Source: Agromyces agglutinans
GTDB lineage: Bacteria; Actinomycetota; Actinomycetes; Actinomycetales; Microbacteriaceae
Direction of reading: 5' to 3'
Assembly (NCBI RefSeq): GCF_009647605.1
Contig: NZ_WJIF01000001.1
Coordinates: forward strand, 457,800 to 521,799
DNA: 64,000 nt
Part shown: positions 14,674 through 24,192 of the stretch, piece by piece
How positions within the stretch are numbered: the stretch's first letter is position 1
Layout: each line of letters opens with the position of its first letter
Translations under genes and position numbers: made by a program
The notes under the pieces: model-generated
What the model saw: only the letters and a program-made list of their open reading frames with translations
Told to the model about the DNA's origin: nothing
Databases searched by the model: none

Positions 14674-16358
14674 CCGAGCCGTCGAACCGATCCGCCGACG
14701 CATCCCGCGACCCGCGACCGATGCGCGTCGTGCTCGTGGGCTACGGCCCCGTCGGCTCGCGCTTCGTCGACGAACTCCTGCCCGTCGTGCGCGCGGGGCT
14801 CGCCTCGCTCACCGTCATCGGCACCGAGACCGCCGACGCCTACAACCGCGTCCTCGTCGCCGAGCACGCCGTCGGCTCGGTCGGGCTCGACTCGATGACC
14901 GTCGCCGACCGCGCCGCCGCCGAGGAGGCGGGCGTCGACCTGCGCACGGGCGTCTCGGTGCGCCGCATCGACCGCGGCGCGCACGAGGTCGTCCTCGACA
15001 CCGGCGAGCGCGTGGCTTACGACCGGCTCGTGCTGGCGACCGGCGCTCGCGCCAACACCCCCACGCTCGACGGCATCGAGCGCTCGCGCCGCGACCTGGC
15101 CTCGCTCGAGCGCTATCCCGCGGAGCTCGTAGCATCCGACGACCGCCTGCCGCAAGGTGTGACCGCCCTTCGCGACCTCGACGACGCCGCGCGCGTGCGC
15201 GAGGCGGTGCGAGGGCGAAAGCGCGTCATCGTGCTCGGCGCCGGCGTGCTCGGCCTCGAGATCGCGCTGGCCGCCGCGCACGCCGGTGCCCAGGTCTGCG
15301 TCGTGCACCACGGCGCCCACCCGATGCCCCGCAACCTCGACCGCGGCGGCGGCGGCGTGCTGCGCCAGGCGCTGCGGCGCACGGGCGTCACGGTGATCGC
15401 GCACAGCCGCGCCGAGGCGATCGCCTTCCGCACCGAGGCCGACGGCTCGCGCGCGTTCGACATGCTCGTGACCGCCGACGGCAAGCAACTGAAGGGCGAC
15501 CTCCTCGTGCTCTCGTGCGGCGTCACGCCGCGCGCCGAGCTCGCGACGCTCGCGGGACTCCGCACCTCGACCGGCGTCGTGGTCGACCGGGGCCTGCGCA
15601 GCTGGAGCGACCCCGACGTCTTCGCCATCGGCGACTGCGCCCACGTCGTCGAGCGCACCGAGGAGACGATCGGCCGCCGTGACCTGCCCGGCGGCCCGTC
15701 GGGACTCATCGGCCCGGGCTGGCGTCAGGCGGCCTGGCTCGCCGCGCGGTGGACCGACGAGCTCGAGGGTCGCGCCGCGCACGACCACGAGGGGCGCGAG
15801 CTCGCGTCGATCGGCATGGCCCCCGAAGCCGACCCGATCGTCATGCTGAAGGCCGAGCACATCGATGTCGTCGCCGTCGGCGAGGTCGCCCCCGAGCCGT
15901 GGGACGACGATCCCGCCCCCGGCGACCCCGGCGCTCGACGCGTCGCCCAGTGGGCCGACCCCGAGCACCTGCGCTACGTCAAGATGGTCACGCGCGGCGG
16001 CGTGCTCTCCGGCTTCGTCAGCGTCGGGATGCCCCGCACCGCGGCCGAGCTGACGCTCCTGTTCGAACGACGGGCGGAACTGCCGGCCGACCGGTCGATG
16101 CTGCTGCGGTTCGACGGCCCCGACTACGACCCGTCGGAGGACGCGGACGCGTTCGCCCCGACGTCGACGGTGTGCTGGTGCAACGCGGTGACGGTCGAGC
16201 GCATCGAGGAGTCCGCCGCGTGCGGCAACGACACCGTCGAGTGCGTCGGACGCGACACGCGCGCCGGCACCGGATGCGGCGGCTGCAAGGGCCGCATCGC
16301 CGACGTGCTGGCGCGGTTCGCCGAGACCGGCGGCGCCGCGGCCTCCCCCGTCGGCTGA
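14670..16358 (+). CDS. nasB: FAD-dependent oxidoreductase with C-terminal BFD-like [2Fe-2S] domain (NasB-like nitrate reductase electron-transfer subunit)
   Basis: 562 aa; ATGA overlap with the nitrate reductase gene. A NirB-type reductase module: FAD site VVLVGYGPVGSRF (residues about 14-26), NAD site VIVLGAGVLGLEIALAAA, and the second FAD motif VFAIGDCAHV. Near the C-terminus are CWCNAVTVERI and GTGCGGCKGRI, the four cysteines of a BFD-like [2Fe-2S] domain. It most likely passes electrons from NAD(P)H to the nitrate reductase, as NasB does in Bacillus. It is in effect a NirB without the siroheme half, so it is probably a paralogue of the nirB product upstream. Confidence 0.88.
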   Translation: MTEPSNRSADASRDPRPMRVVLVGYGPVGSRFVDELLPVVRAGLASLTVIGTETADAYNRVLVAEHAVGSVGLDSMTVADRAAAEEAGVDLRTGVSVRRIDRGAHEVVLDTGERVAYDRLVLATGARANTPTLDGIERSRRDLASLERYPAELVASDDRLPQGVTALRDLDDAARVREAVRGRKRVIVLGAGVLGLEIALAAAHAGAQVCVVHHGAHPMPRNLDRGGGGVLRQALRRTGVTVIAHSRAEAIAFRTEADGSRAFDMLVTADGKQLKGDLLVLSCGVTPRAELATLAGLRTSTGVVVDRGLRSWSDPDVFAIGDCAHVVERTEETIGRRDLPGGPSGLIGPGWRQAAWLAARWTDELEGRAAHDHEGRELASIGMAPEADPIVMLKAEHIDVVAVGEVAPEPWDDDPAPGDPGARRVAQWADPEHLRYVKMVTRGGVLSGFVSVGMPRTAAELTLLFERRAELPADRSMLLRFDGPDYDPSEDADAFAPTSTVCWCNAVTVERIEESAACGNDTVECVGRDTRAGTGCGGCKGRIADVLARFAETGGAAASPVG

Positions 16359-16370
16359 CGCGGGGAGGCC
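16340..16370 (+). terminator. Hairpin spanning the end of the nasB-like gene
   Basis: 9-bp stem, GGCCTCCCC (16340-16348) with GGGGAGGCC (16362-16370); the loop contains the TGA stop. It lies at the convergent junction with the chelatase gene. There is no U-tract. Confidence 0.4.
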
Positions 16371-16421
16371 ACGCGGGGTCGCTCGACGCCGAGCACGCGC
16401 CGGACGCGGCAAGCCGCCGGC

Positions 16422-17204
16422 TCAGACCCGGCTGCGGTACTCCTGGTCCTGCGCGATCGCGTCGGCACGCGCCAGGACGAGCGACACCAGTGATTCGGGC
16501 GCGACCTCGCCGGGCAGCAGCAGCGGCTCGGCCACCGCGTCGGCGCCGGCGAGCACGACCGCGTCGTAGAAGGCGCCGGGCGCGAGCAGGTAGGCGGCGA
16601 CGACGACCCGGGTGCCCGGATGCACGGCCCGCACCGTCTCGATCGCGTCGGGCAGTCGCGGGATCGCCGCGGCGATGAACCCGAGCGTCACCGGCCGGCC
16701 GAGGCGCGCGCCGAGCATCCGCGCGGTCTCGAAGCACTCGCGCACCGCGCGAGGGTCGTTGGAGCCCGCCGCGGCGAGCACGACCGAGACGTCCTCGTCG
16801 TCGAGCGTGCCGAGACGGGCAAGGCGCGCGACGAGCACGTCGACGATCCGCTCGTCGGGCCCGAGCGGGTCGGCGAGGGCGGCGCCGGCGACCGGCAGAC
16901 GGTCGAGTCCCCGCGCGAGGCCGGTACGCATGTGATAGCCCGCGGAGAGCACCAGGGGCACGATGATCGCCTGCGGATCGGCCACGCTCTCGGCGAGGGC
17001 CGCCGCGAGATCGGTGTGCTGGGCGTCGACGAAGGCGATCGAGACGTCGGCCTCGGGGCGCGCGGTCGCAACACCGTCGACCAGTCGCATGATCGCCTCG
17101 CGGTTCGCGGCCGAGGGGGCGCCGTGCGTCACCGCCACGAGGCGGAGCGGGCGCGGCCCGCCGCCGTCGAGGAGGATCCCGGAACCTGCCGACCCGATCG
17201 CCAC
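16422..17204 (-). CDS. Sirohydrochlorin chelatase, CbiX/SirB family
   Basis: 260 aa if translation starts at GTG 17204, preferred because AAGGCGGAG lies 7 bp upstream; an upstream GTG at 17222 adds six residues. Two tandem class II chelatase repeats are present. The first carries the metal-binding histidines in VAVTHGAPS and VLSAGYHMRTGLA; the second repeat is degenerate. It inserts Fe2+ into sirohydrochlorin to give siroheme for NirB. It is convergent with the nitrate reductase genes, and its promoter region carries the third GlnR-like array, so it belongs to the same regulon. Confidence 0.9.
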   Translation of the reverse strand: MAIGSAGSGILLDGGGPRPLRLVAVTHGAPSAANREAIMRLVDGVATARPEADVSIAFVDAQHTDLAAALAESVADPQAIIVPLVLSAGYHMRTGLARGLDRLPVAGAALADPLGPDERIVDVLVARLARLGTLDDEDVSVVLAAAGSNDPRAVRECFETARMLGARLGRPVTLGFIAAAIPRLPDAIETVRAVHPGTRVVVAAYLLAPGAFYDAVVLAGADAVAEPLLLPGEVAPESLVSLVLARADAIAQDQEYRSRV

Positions 17205-17243
17205 GAATGCTCCGCCTTCCACCCAGGCGAACGACGATTCGCC

Positions 17244-17292
17244 GTTTCGACGGTACGAACACCGTGTTACCGTGCCTCGTCCCGGGTGTTTC
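17244..17292 (-). promoter_or_regulatory. GlnR-like operator upstream of the chelatase gene
   Basis: On the minus strand five elements lie at exact 11-bp phase: GAAAC (17292-17288), GACGA (17281-17277), GTAAC (17270-17266), TTCGT (17259-17255) and GAAAC (17248-17244). The two GAAAC and the GTAAC are perfect half-site matches. The array sits 40-90 bp before the gene start. Apart from this array I see nothing definite in the 157-bp gap to trmD. Confidence 0.6.
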
Positions 17293-17361
17293 CGGGACGT
17301 GAAGACTCCCTCACGCGCCCGGCGCAGGCGCAGAGGGGCGAGGTGCGATCGTGCGTGCGGC

Positions 17362-18048
17362 TCAGTCCAGCAGCTCGGGCCGGACGCGCCGCGTGCGCTC
17401 GAGCTGCTGCTCCCGCCGCCAGGCCGCGATGGCGCCGTGGTTGCCGCTGAGCAGGACCGGCGGCACTTCGAGCTCGCGCCACGCGGCGGGCTTGGTGTAG
17501 CTCGGGTATTCGAGCAGTCCGCCTTCGTGCGATTCCTCGACGAGGCTCTCGGGGTTGCCGACCACCCCGGGCACCAGTCGCCCGGCGGCCTCGATCATGG
17601 CCATGACGGCGACCTCGCCGCCGTTCAGCACGTAGTCGCCGAGCGAGATCAGCCGCACGCGCATGCGCGTCGCGTAGTGGTCGACCACGCGCTGGTCGAT
17701 GCCCTCGTAGCGTCCGCACGCGAACACGAGGTGCTCCTCGGCGGCGAGCTCGCGCGCGAGCTGCTGCGTGAACGGCTCGCCGGCGGGCGACGGCACGACG
17801 AGCAGGGCATCGGATGCCCCGTCGCCGACGATCGCGTCGAGCGCCTCGCCCCAGGGCTCGGGCTTCATGACCATGCCCGCGCCGCCGCCGTACGGAGTGT
17901 CGTCGACGGTGCGGTGACGGTCGTGCGTGAAGTCGCGCAGGTCGTGCGCGGTGACCTCGATCAGCCCCGTCTGGCGGGCCTTGCCGAGCAGCGACAGGTC
18001 GAGCACCCGGAAGAACTCCGGGAAGATCGTGACGATGTCGATGCGCAC
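17362..18048 (-). CDS. trmD: tRNA (guanine-37-N1)-methyltransferase
   Basis: 228 aa. It methylates G37 next to the anticodon and prevents frameshifting. Typical segments are [13 protein letters not shown] at the N-terminus, [15 protein letters not shown] (residues about 60-74), [14 protein letters not shown] and [14 protein letters not shown], which form the trefoil-knot SAM site. It is 3 bp below rimM. The rplS gene that usually follows is instead 13 kb away. Confidence 0.96.
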   Translation of the reverse strand: MRIDIVTIFPEFFRVLDLSLLGKARQTGLIEVTAHDLRDFTHDRHRTVDDTPYGGGAGMVMKPEPWGEALDAIVGDGASDALLVVPSPAGEPFTQQLARELAAEEHLVFACGRYEGIDQRVVDHYATRMRVRLISLGDYVLNGGEVAVMAMIEAAGRLVPGVVGNPESLVEESHEGGLLEYPSYTKPAAWRELEVPPVLLSGNHGAIAAWRREQQLERTRRVRPELLD

Positions 18049-18051
18049 GCG

Positions 18052-18714
18052 TTACTCCGCGTCGGGATCGCGGGCTGCGTCGGCGGAGGCATCCGTGGCG
18101 CCGGCCGAGCCGGCCGCGCCGGAGGCATCCGTCTCGCCGGACTCGATCGTCTCGCCGTCGGCCTCGTCGAGGTCCTCGAAGAGTCCCGCCGGTGGCGTCA
18201 CGGTGACGATGCCGGCCTCGAGGTCGACCTCGGGCACGATCGCCGCGACGAGCGGCACCATGACCTCGCGTCGCTTCGGACCGAGCGTCTTGACGACGAG
18301 GAGGTCTTGCGCGGGAAGGTGCTCGACGTGTGCGACCTCGCCGATGCGCTCGCCGTCGCGGACGACGGCGAGGCCGATGAGCTGGTGGTCGTACCAGGCG
18401 TCGGGCTCGTCGTCTTCGTCGTCGGCGAGGTCGACCCACAGGATCGCCTTCACCAGCGTCTCGGCGGCGGTGCGGTCGTCGACGCCGTCGAAGAAACCGA
18501 CCGGCTGGCCGTTGTACCAGCGCAGCTCGGTCAGCGTCAGGTGCTCGCCGTGCCACGGCGAATCGGCGGGCACCTGCAGCGAGAACCTGGCGCCGGGGAC
18601 GAACCGGCGCTCGGGGTCGTCGGTGTAGAGCTCGAGCTTGAGGGCGCCCTTCAGCCCGTGGGCCTTCGTGAGCCGGCCCACTCGGAGTTGCTGGGGTCGA
18701 GGGTCTCGGGCCAC
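18052..18714 (-). CDS. rimM: Ribosome maturation factor RimM
   Basis: 220 aa, longer than usual because of a 45-residue Ala/Asp/Ser-rich C-terminal tail (ASGAAGSAGATDASADAA). RimM assists 30S head assembly and binds S19. The N-terminal half begins VGRLTKAHGLKGALKLELYT, the usual RimM opening; the PRC-barrel half contains LVVKTLGPKRREVMVPLV and AIVPEVDLEAGIVTVTPPAGL. It sits between the KH-protein gene (1 bp gap) and trmD. Confidence 0.95.
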   Translation of the reverse strand: MARDPRPQQLRVGRLTKAHGLKGALKLELYTDDPERRFVPGARFSLQVPADSPWHGEHLTLTELRWYNGQPVGFFDGVDDRTAAETLVKAILWVDLADDEDDEPDAWYDHQLIGLAVVRDGERIGEVAHVEHLPAQDLLVVKTLGPKRREVMVPLVAAIVPEVDLEAGIVTVTPPAGLFEDLDEADGETIESGETDASGAAGSAGATDASADAARDPDAE

Positions 18715-18715
18715 G

Positions 18716-18952
18716 TCAGTCGTCGGTGTCGACGACGTCGACGCGGACGCGGCGACCGTCGGCCAGTGCTGTCACGAGCGTACGCAGGGCCTTCGCGGTG
18801 CGACCGGCGCGGCCGATGACGCGACCGAGGTCCTCGGGGTTCACGTGAACCTCGAGGACCTCGCCGCGTGCGCTCGACGCGGAGACGACCCGCACGTCGC
18901 CCGGGTGGTCGACGATCCCCTTGACGAGGTGTTCGAGCGCGGACTGGAGCAA
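18716..18952 (-). CDS. khpA: KH-domain RNA-binding protein (KhpA/YlqC type)
   Basis: 78 aa, a single type II KH domain. The GxxG loop is in DLGRVIGRAGRTAKALRTLV (residues about 42-61). Members form dimers and bind RNA and ribosomes; in firmicutes the homologue influences division gene expression. It is always found between rpsP and rimM in actinobacteria, as here, with 1- and 3-bp gaps. Confidence 0.94.
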   Translation of the reverse strand: MLQSALEHLVKGIVDHPGDVRVVSASSARGEVLEVHVNPEDLGRVIGRAGRTAKALRTLVTALADGRRVRVDVVDTDD

Positions 18953-18955
18953 GGC

Positions 18956-19372
18956 CTACGCCTCGTCCGTGGTCTCGGCCTCGGCCTCGGGGGCCGCGGT
19001 CTCCTCGGCCTTCGCCGGCTTCTCGGCCCTGGGCTTGACGACCGACTTCTTGGCGGTGTCGGGCTCGAAGCCCGCCTTGGGGGCGGCGGTCTGGACGGTG
19101 GACTTCGCGTCCTTGTCGCCCTTGAACTTGCCCCAGTCGCCGGTCAGCTTGAGGATGGCGGCGACCTGCTCGGTCGGCTGCGCGCCGACGGAGAGCCAGT
19201 ACTGGGCGCGGTCGGAGTCGACCTCGATGAACGAGGGGTTCTCGGTGGGGTGGTACTTGCCGATCTCCTCGATCACGCGACCATCGCGCTTGGTGCGCGA
19301 GTCGGCGACGACGATGCGGTAGTAGGGCGCACGGATCTTGCCGAGGCGCTTGAGACGGATCTTGACAGCCAC
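18956..19372 (-). CDS. rpsP: 30S ribosomal protein S16
   Basis: 138 aa from GTG at 19372; AGGAGAATT directly upstream decides this start and gives the usual [12 protein letters not shown]. The S16 core ends near residue 85 ([13 protein letters not shown]). The remaining 50 residues are an Ala/Lys/Glu-rich tail ending in [10 protein letters not shown], an extension common in actinobacterial S16. First gene of rpsP-khpA-rimM-trmD. Confidence 0.96.
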   Translation of the reverse strand: MAVKIRLKRLGKIRAPYYRIVVADSRTKRDGRVIEEIGKYHPTENPSFIEVDSDRAQYWLSVGAQPTEQVAAILKLTGDWGKFKGDKDAKSTVQTAAPKAGFEPDTAKKSVVKPRAEKPAKAEETAAPEAEAETTDEA

Positions 19373-19502
19373 AATTCTCCTGAAGTGTTGTGAGGTAAGC
19401 GAACTGACAGCCGTGAGCGTGGGGTGCACACTCGGCGGAAGCTCTTCGGGGTTCTGAGCGCCGGATAGAGGGTCGGGCGGTTCAGAACTCGACTGACCAT
19501 TC

Positions 19503-19529
19503 TTGCAGATTTCGCGCCGCAAGGATAAT
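19503..19529 (+). promoter_or_regulatory. Candidate promoter of the glutamate-cysteine ligase gene
   Basis: TTGCAG (19503-19508) and GATAAT (19524-19529) resemble sigma-70 boxes. The spacer is 15 bp, shorter than ideal. The region 19373-19586 also holds the divergent rpsP promoter, which I cannot place, and a 7-bp inverted repeat GTTCTGA/TCAGAAC (19451/19482). Confidence 0.35.
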
Positions 19530-19586
19530 CGTGCGGGTGCATGCCAAGATGGGCGCACGGTGCCGAGACCGGGAGTGGACGGGGAC

Positions 19587-20741
19587 ATGCAGATCGACTT
19601 CGCGTCCTCGGAGCGCTCCACGGTCGGCATCGAGTGGGAGATCGCGATCGTCGACCGCGAGACCGGCGAGCTCGCCTCGGTCGCCGACCGCGTGCTCGAG
19701 GAGCTCCGCGGCGCCGACGGCGCGCCGCATCCGCAGGTCACGCACGAACTGCTCACGAACACGGTCGAGCTCGTGAGCGGCGTGCACCGCACCGTCGGCG
19801 GCGCGGTCGCCGACCTGCAGGCGCAGCTCGACCAGGTGCGCGGCGTCATCGACCGGCTCGGCGACTACGACCTCATCTGCAGCGGCTCGCATCCCTACAG
19901 CCAGTGGTACGACCAGCACCTCACCGACAAGCCGCGCTACCACAAGCTGATCGACCGCACGCGGTGGTGGGGTCGCAACATGATGATCTGGGGCATCCAC
20001 GTGCACGTCGGCCTCGACGACCGCGACCGCGCCCTGCCGATCCTCGACGGCCTGCTCGCCTACGTGCCGCACCTCCAGGCGCTCTCGGCCTCGAGCCCGT
20101 TCTGGGCCGGCGTCGAGACCGGCTACGCCTCGAACCGCGCGCTGATGTTCCAGCAGCTGCCGACCGCCGGACTCCCCTATCCGCTCGCCGACTGGGCCGC
20201 GTACGAGCGCTACGTCGACGACCTCGTGCGCACGGGCGTCATCGAGGACCACAGCGAGGTCCGCTGGGACATCCGCCCGTCGCCGAAGTGGGGCACGCTC
20301 GAGGTGCGCGTGTGCGACGGCGTCTCGACGGCCGCCGAGATCGCCGGCATCGCCGCGCTCATCCAATGCCTCGTGGAGTGGATGGGCGACGAGCTCGCCG
20401 ACGGTCGCACGCTGACCGTGCTGCAGCCCTGGTACGTGCGCGAGAACAAGTGGCGCGCCGCACGCTACGGCATGGACGCAGAGATCATCACGGACGTCGC
20501 GGGCACCGAGCGGCTCGTCGCCGACGACCTCGTCGACCTGGTCACGCGACTGGCACCGATCGCCGACCGCCTCGGCTGCGCGGCCGAGCTCGCCTCGGTG
20601 CGCCTGATGGTCGAGCAGGGCGCGAGCTACCAGCGGCAGCTGCGGGTCGCGCACGCCGCCGACGGCGACCTGCGCGAGGTGGTCGCCCACCTCGCGCGCG
20701 AGCTGCGCGACGGCGTCAGGCCGGGATCCGCCGCGTCCTGA
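19587..20741 (+). CDS. Carboxylate-amine ligase, YbdK-type glutamate-cysteine ligase 2 family
   Basis: 384 aa from ATG 19587 ([18 protein letters not shown]); an in-frame ATG at 19503 would add 28 poorly conserved residues. The [10 protein letters not shown] glutamate motif, the [10 protein letters not shown] region, [10 protein letters not shown] and [16 protein letters not shown] are classic for the GCS2/YbdK family, which has weak gamma-glutamylcysteine synthetase activity. The natural substrate in actinobacteria is not certain. Its last 26 bp overlap the convergent GH1 gene. Confidence 0.9.
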   Translation: MQIDFASSERSTVGIEWEIAIVDRETGELASVADRVLEELRGADGAPHPQVTHELLTNTVELVSGVHRTVGGAVADLQAQLDQVRGVIDRLGDYDLICSGSHPYSQWYDQHLTDKPRYHKLIDRTRWWGRNMMIWGIHVHVGLDDRDRALPILDGLLAYVPHLQALSASSPFWAGVETGYASNRALMFQQLPTAGLPYPLADWAAYERYVDDLVRTGVIEDHSEVRWDIRPSPKWGTLEVRVCDGVSTAAEIAGIAALIQCLVEWMGDELADGRTLTVLQPWYVRENKWRAARYGMDAEIITDVAGTERLVADDLVDLVTRLAPIADRLGCAAELASVRLMVEQGASYQRQLRVAHAADGDLREVVAHLARELRDGVRPGSAAS

Positions 20742-22149
20742 TCAGTTCGGCGTACCAACGCGCCGAGTCCTTCGGCAGCCGCTCGAGCGTCTCGTAGTCG
20801 ACCCGGACGATCCCGAACCGCTTCGAGTAGCCGTAGCCCCACTCGAAGTTGTCCATGAGCGACCAGACCTGGTAGCCGCGCAGGTCGACGCCGCGCGCCA
20901 TGGCCCGGTGCGCGGCCGTGAAGTGGCGTCGCAGGTAGTCGGTGCGCTCGACGTCGTGCACGGCGGGGCCGTCGGCCTCGTCCGTCACGACGTCGTCGAA
21001 GGCGGCGCCGTTCTCGGTGACCATGAGCGGAAGCGTCGGGTACGCCTCGTGCAGCGCGACGAGCAGGTCTTCGAGACCCGAGGGGTCGATGTTCCACCCC
21101 ATCGCGGTGTAGGGGCCGGGCTGCTCGAGGAACTCCACCGACTCCGACCCGGGCCAGGCCGTGCCGCCCATGTCCTTGTGGCCGTCGGCGTTGACCTTCG
21201 GCGACTCGCCGTCCCACATGCGCACGGTGACCGTGGAGTAGTAGTTCACGCCGAGCACGTCGAGCGGTTGGCGGATGAGCTCGGTGTCGCCCGGGCGGAC
21301 GAACGCCCAGTCGGTCACGTCGGCGGTGTCGGCGATGACGTCGGCCGGGTACTCGCCCTCGAGCAGCGGGCTCAGGAACACGCGGTTCGCGAGCCCGTCG
21401 ATGCGCCGCGCCGCCTCGGCGCCCGTGGGCCCGGAGGGCCGGATGACGTGCAGGTTCAGCGTGATCGAGAACTTCGGGTCGCCGGGTACGACGTCGCGGA
21501 GCGCCGCGACGGCGAGCCCGTGCGCGAGGTTCAGGTGGTGCACGGCGGCGAGCGCCTTGGCGCCGTCCATGAGTCCGGGGGCGTGCGCCCCGGAGCCGTA
21601 GCCGAGGTAGGCGCTGCACCACGGCTCGTTGAGCGTGGTCCAGACCGCGATGCGGTCTCCGAGCCGCTCGCCGAGGATGCGGGCGTAGTCGGCGAACGCC
21701 TCGGCGGTCGCCCGGTTCGCCCAGCCGCCCTCGTCTTCGAGCGCCTGCGGGAGATCCCAGTGGTACAGGGTGGCGATCGGCTTGATGCCGCGCTCGATCA
21801 GCCCGTCGACGAGCCGCTCGTAGAACGCGAGGCCGGCCTCGTTGGCCGGGCCGCGGCCGGTCGGCTGGATGCGCGGCCACGCGATCGAGAACCGGTACGC
21901 CTCGAGCCCGAGCTCGACCATCAGGTCGAGGTCGGACTCCCACCGGTGGTAGTGGTCGTCGGCCACGTCGCCCGTGTCGCCGTTCCACACCTTGCCGGGC
22001 GTGTGGCTGAACGTGTCCCAGATCGACGGGCCACGGCCGTCTTCGGTCGCCGCGCCCTCGATCTGATACGACGCGGTCGCCGAGCCGAAGAGGAAGTCGT
22101 CGGGGAATGCCAGTCCCGAGTCGCGGTAGTCGGGGGATCCGGTGGTCAT
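20716..22149 (-). CDS. Glycoside hydrolase family 1 beta-glucosidase
   Basis: 477 aa, cytoplasmic (no signal peptide). It hydrolyses beta-linked glucosides by a retaining mechanism. The acid/base is E175 in TLNEPW and the nucleophile E379 in [29 protein letters not shown] near the N-terminus and [19 protein letters not shown] near the C-terminus are family signatures. A GGAG ribosome site lies before ATG 22149. No transporter or LacI-type regulator is adjacent, so the natural substrate cannot be inferred from context. Confidence 0.96.
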   Translation of the reverse strand: MTTGSPDYRDSGLAFPDDFLFGSATASYQIEGAATEDGRGPSIWDTFSHTPGKVWNGDTGDVADDHYHRWESDLDLMVELGLEAYRFSIAWPRIQPTGRGPANEAGLAFYERLVDGLIERGIKPIATLYHWDLPQALEDEGGWANRATAEAFADYARILGERLGDRIAVWTTLNEPWCSAYLGYGSGAHAPGLMDGAKALAAVHHLNLAHGLAVAALRDVVPGDPKFSITLNLHVIRPSGPTGAEAARRIDGLANRVFLSPLLEGEYPADVIADTADVTDWAFVRPGDTELIRQPLDVLGVNYYSTVTVRMWDGESPKVNADGHKDMGGTAWPGSESVEFLEQPGPYTAMGWNIDPSGLEDLLVALHEAYPTLPLMVTENGAAFDDVVTDEADGPAVHDVERTDYLRRHFTAAHRAMARGVDLRGYQVWSLMDNFEWGYGYSKRFGIVRVDYETLERLPKDSARWYAELIRTRRIPA

Positions 22150-22244
22150 GCAGGTGCTCCAGTCTGGTGGTGGCGCGCGCCACCGGATCACTGTACCGGT
22201 TCCGCGAATTCGCTGACCGCTCGGTAAGCCGCTCGAGCCCCGGG

Positions 22245-23261
22245 TCAGTACCAGTAGTCGCCGGTCCGCGCGCGATGCGCGGCGAGGAAATCCGACTCGC
22301 CGGTGCGCCATCGCTCGGCGACCGGCCGGTGCGCGAGGAGGTAGGCGGGCTGGTACTCGACGATGTCGGGCGCGAACGCGCTCTTGAACACGAGGATGCC
22401 ACGGCCCGACGGATGCGCCCGGTCGGGCGGCGGCACGTGGCCGAGGTCGTACTCGCGCACACCCTCCTCGGCGAGCTCCTGCATGATGCGCCACTGCAGG
22501 TAGCGCGATGCCATGAGCTGCGGCAGGTCGCGGGTCGACCCGCCGTCCTTGTACCAGGCACGATCGCCGAAGCGCACGACGAACGCCCCCGAGACGACCG
22601 TTCCGTCGTACTTGGCGAGGTAGAGCCGGCCGCTGCCCGCGGCGTCGAACGCCGACCACACCGCACGGAGGTAGTCGTCGCTGCGGAAGAAGGCACCCGA
22701 GCGCTCCTCGGTCGCGCGCACGAGCGCGAGCATCCGTGCGGCGTCCTCGCCGTCGATGGCCGCCCGCTCCACCACCACGCCATTGCGCTCGCCCGTTCGG
22801 ATCTCGGCACGACCGCGCTTCTTCATGCGGGACAGGGCACCCTCGGCGCCGTCGGACAGGTCGACGACGACGGCGAAGCGGTACTGCGAGGCGCGGGTGG
22901 GCGCCCAACCGTGCTCGAGGAACGCCTCGTCGAGGGCGGGATCGCGCGGCTGGTAGAGCTCCACCTTGGTGGCGAACGCGCTGCCGCCGGACTCGCCGAC
23001 GGCCGCCGTCAGCGCCGGGACGAGTGCCGGCGTGATGCCGCTGATCCTCGGCAGGTGCCGCAACGAGCCCGACCCGTCGACGGTCCGCTCGTAGGCGAGC
23101 ACCGGCACGGGCACCCCATCGGCGGCTTCGAGCGGCGCGACGCGCCAGGGCCCGCCCGATCGGATTCCGGCCCAGGCGCGGCTCTGCATGAAATGCGGTG
23201 CCGAGTGCGCGGCGAGCACCTGCTCGTCCCATTCCCGGGTGAGCGGCACTGCATCGGCCAT
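22245..23261 (-). CDS. FemAB/FmhB-like aminoacyl transferase (GNAT-fold)
   Basis: 338 aa from ATG 23261; an in-frame ATG at 23315 would add 18 residues but would reach into the divergent promoter. Tandem GNAT-like halves are seen; the second contains [39 protein letters not shown] and [20 protein letters not shown]. FemAB proteins add amino acids from aminoacyl-tRNA to the lipid II stem peptide, which suggests peptidoglycan cross-bridge work here. Some relatives act on other acceptors. Confidence 0.85.
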   Translation of the reverse strand: MADAVPLTREWDEQVLAAHSAPHFMQSRAWAGIRSGGPWRVAPLEAADGVPVPVLAYERTVDGSGSLRHLPRISGITPALVPALTAAVGESGGSAFATKVELYQPRDPALDEAFLEHGWAPTRASQYRFAVVVDLSDGAEGALSRMKKRGRAEIRTGERNGVVVERAAIDGEDAARMLALVRATEERSGAFFRSDDYLRAVWSAFDAAGSGRLYLAKYDGTVVSGAFVVRFGDRAWYKDGGSTRDLPQLMASRYLQWRIMQELAEEGVREYDLGHVPPPDRAHPSGRGILVFKSAFAPDIVEYQPAYLLAHRPVAERWRTGESDFLAAHRARTGDYWY

Positions 23262-23370
23262 TACCACCGCTTCTCCCCCTGTGCTGGTGGAGGGGCCCGA
23301 GGGCCCGTGACGCATCGCTGCTGCGCCACATGATAGCGGTGCGGCGCATCCGGATGGTGGACCACGCGCC

Positions 23371-23376
23371 TATGGT
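23371..23376 (+). promoter_or_regulatory. -10 box of a probable leaderless promoter
   Basis: TATGGT is followed by 6 nt and the ATG at 23383, with no ribosome site. An inverted repeat GACCAC (23360-23365)/GTGGTC (23375-23380) brackets the box and could be an operator. Confidence 0.45.
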
Positions 23377-23382
23377 GGTCGC

Positions 23383-24189
23383 ATGGGCGAACCGAGTCTC
23401 GAACTCCACGGCGATGATGTGCACGCGCGCCTCCTGCCCGGAAGGGGCACCAACGGCGGATTCTCACTCGTCATCGACGGCACCACCCAGTCGCATGTGA
23501 ATCCCGACGACCCGCTGGATCTGCAGCTCGAGTACGTACGCGAGATCGCCGGCGTGCTCGACGCGTGGCATCCACGCCCCGAACCGATCTCGGTGCTGCA
23601 CCTCGGCGCCGGCGCGCTGACCCTGCCGAGGTGGATCGCGGCGACGCGACCCGGCTCGCGGCAGCACGTCGTCGAACTGCTTCCCGAGCTCTTCGACTTC
23701 GTGCTGCAGGCACTGCCCCTCGGCGACGACGTCGAGCTCACGGTCGAGTTCGACGACGCCCGCGCTGCGGTCGATCGCGCGGCCCGGCACGACGGCGGCT
23801 ACGACGTCGCCATCGTCGACGTGTTCAGCGGCAACGTCGCGCCGCCCGCGGTCGGCACGGTGGAGTTCTTCGCCGCGCTGCGCGACCTGCTCGCGCCGCA
23901 CGCCATCGTCGTGGTCAACAGCCTCGCCGGGTTCGACCTGGCCTCGCCGCGCACGCTCGCGGCGACGCTCGCCGTCGGCGGCGACGAGCTCACGCTGGTG
24001 GCCGCGAGCGGGGTGCTCGACGGCGGACCGGGCAACGTCGTGCTCGTCTCCTCCCCCGGGCCGGCGCCGCTCGCGGCGCTCACCGCCGCGTTCAGCGGGT
24101 CGCCGCGACCCATCGAGGTGCTCACGCGCGACAGCGTCGAGGCCTTCGCCGGCGACGTGCCCGCCCGGTTCGACGGGATGCCGGGCTGA
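23383..24189 (+). CDS. Spermidine-synthase-like Rossmann-fold protein
   Basis: 268 aa. Matches the polyamine synthase/methyltransferase fold: [18 protein letters not shown] (residues about 44-61), the nucleotide-binding [14 protein letters not shown], the acidic [12 protein letters not shown] and the catalytic-loop region [16 protein letters not shown]. Whether it makes spermidine is uncertain: no decarboxylated-SAM pathway gene is near. It heads a tight three-gene unit with a secreted propeller protein and a DUF305 lipoprotein. Confidence 0.82.
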   Translation: MGEPSLELHGDDVHARLLPGRGTNGGFSLVIDGTTQSHVNPDDPLDLQLEYVREIAGVLDAWHPRPEPISVLHLGAGALTLPRWIAATRPGSRQHVVELLPELFDFVLQALPLGDDVELTVEFDDARAAVDRAARHDGGYDVAIVDVFSGNVAPPAVGTVEFFAALRDLLAPHAIVVVNSLAGFDLASPRTLAATLAVGGDELTLVAASGVLDGGPGNVVLVSSPGPAPLAALTAAFSGSPRPIEVLTRDSVEAFAGDVPARFDGMPG

Positions 24190-24192
24190 CCC

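Noticed and set aside
11857..14703. A 948-codon open frame on the minus strand opposite narK and the nitrate reductase
   Set aside because: Its composition is Arg/Gly/Asp-rich antisense noise, with no motif, and the plus strand codes for recognisable enzymes.
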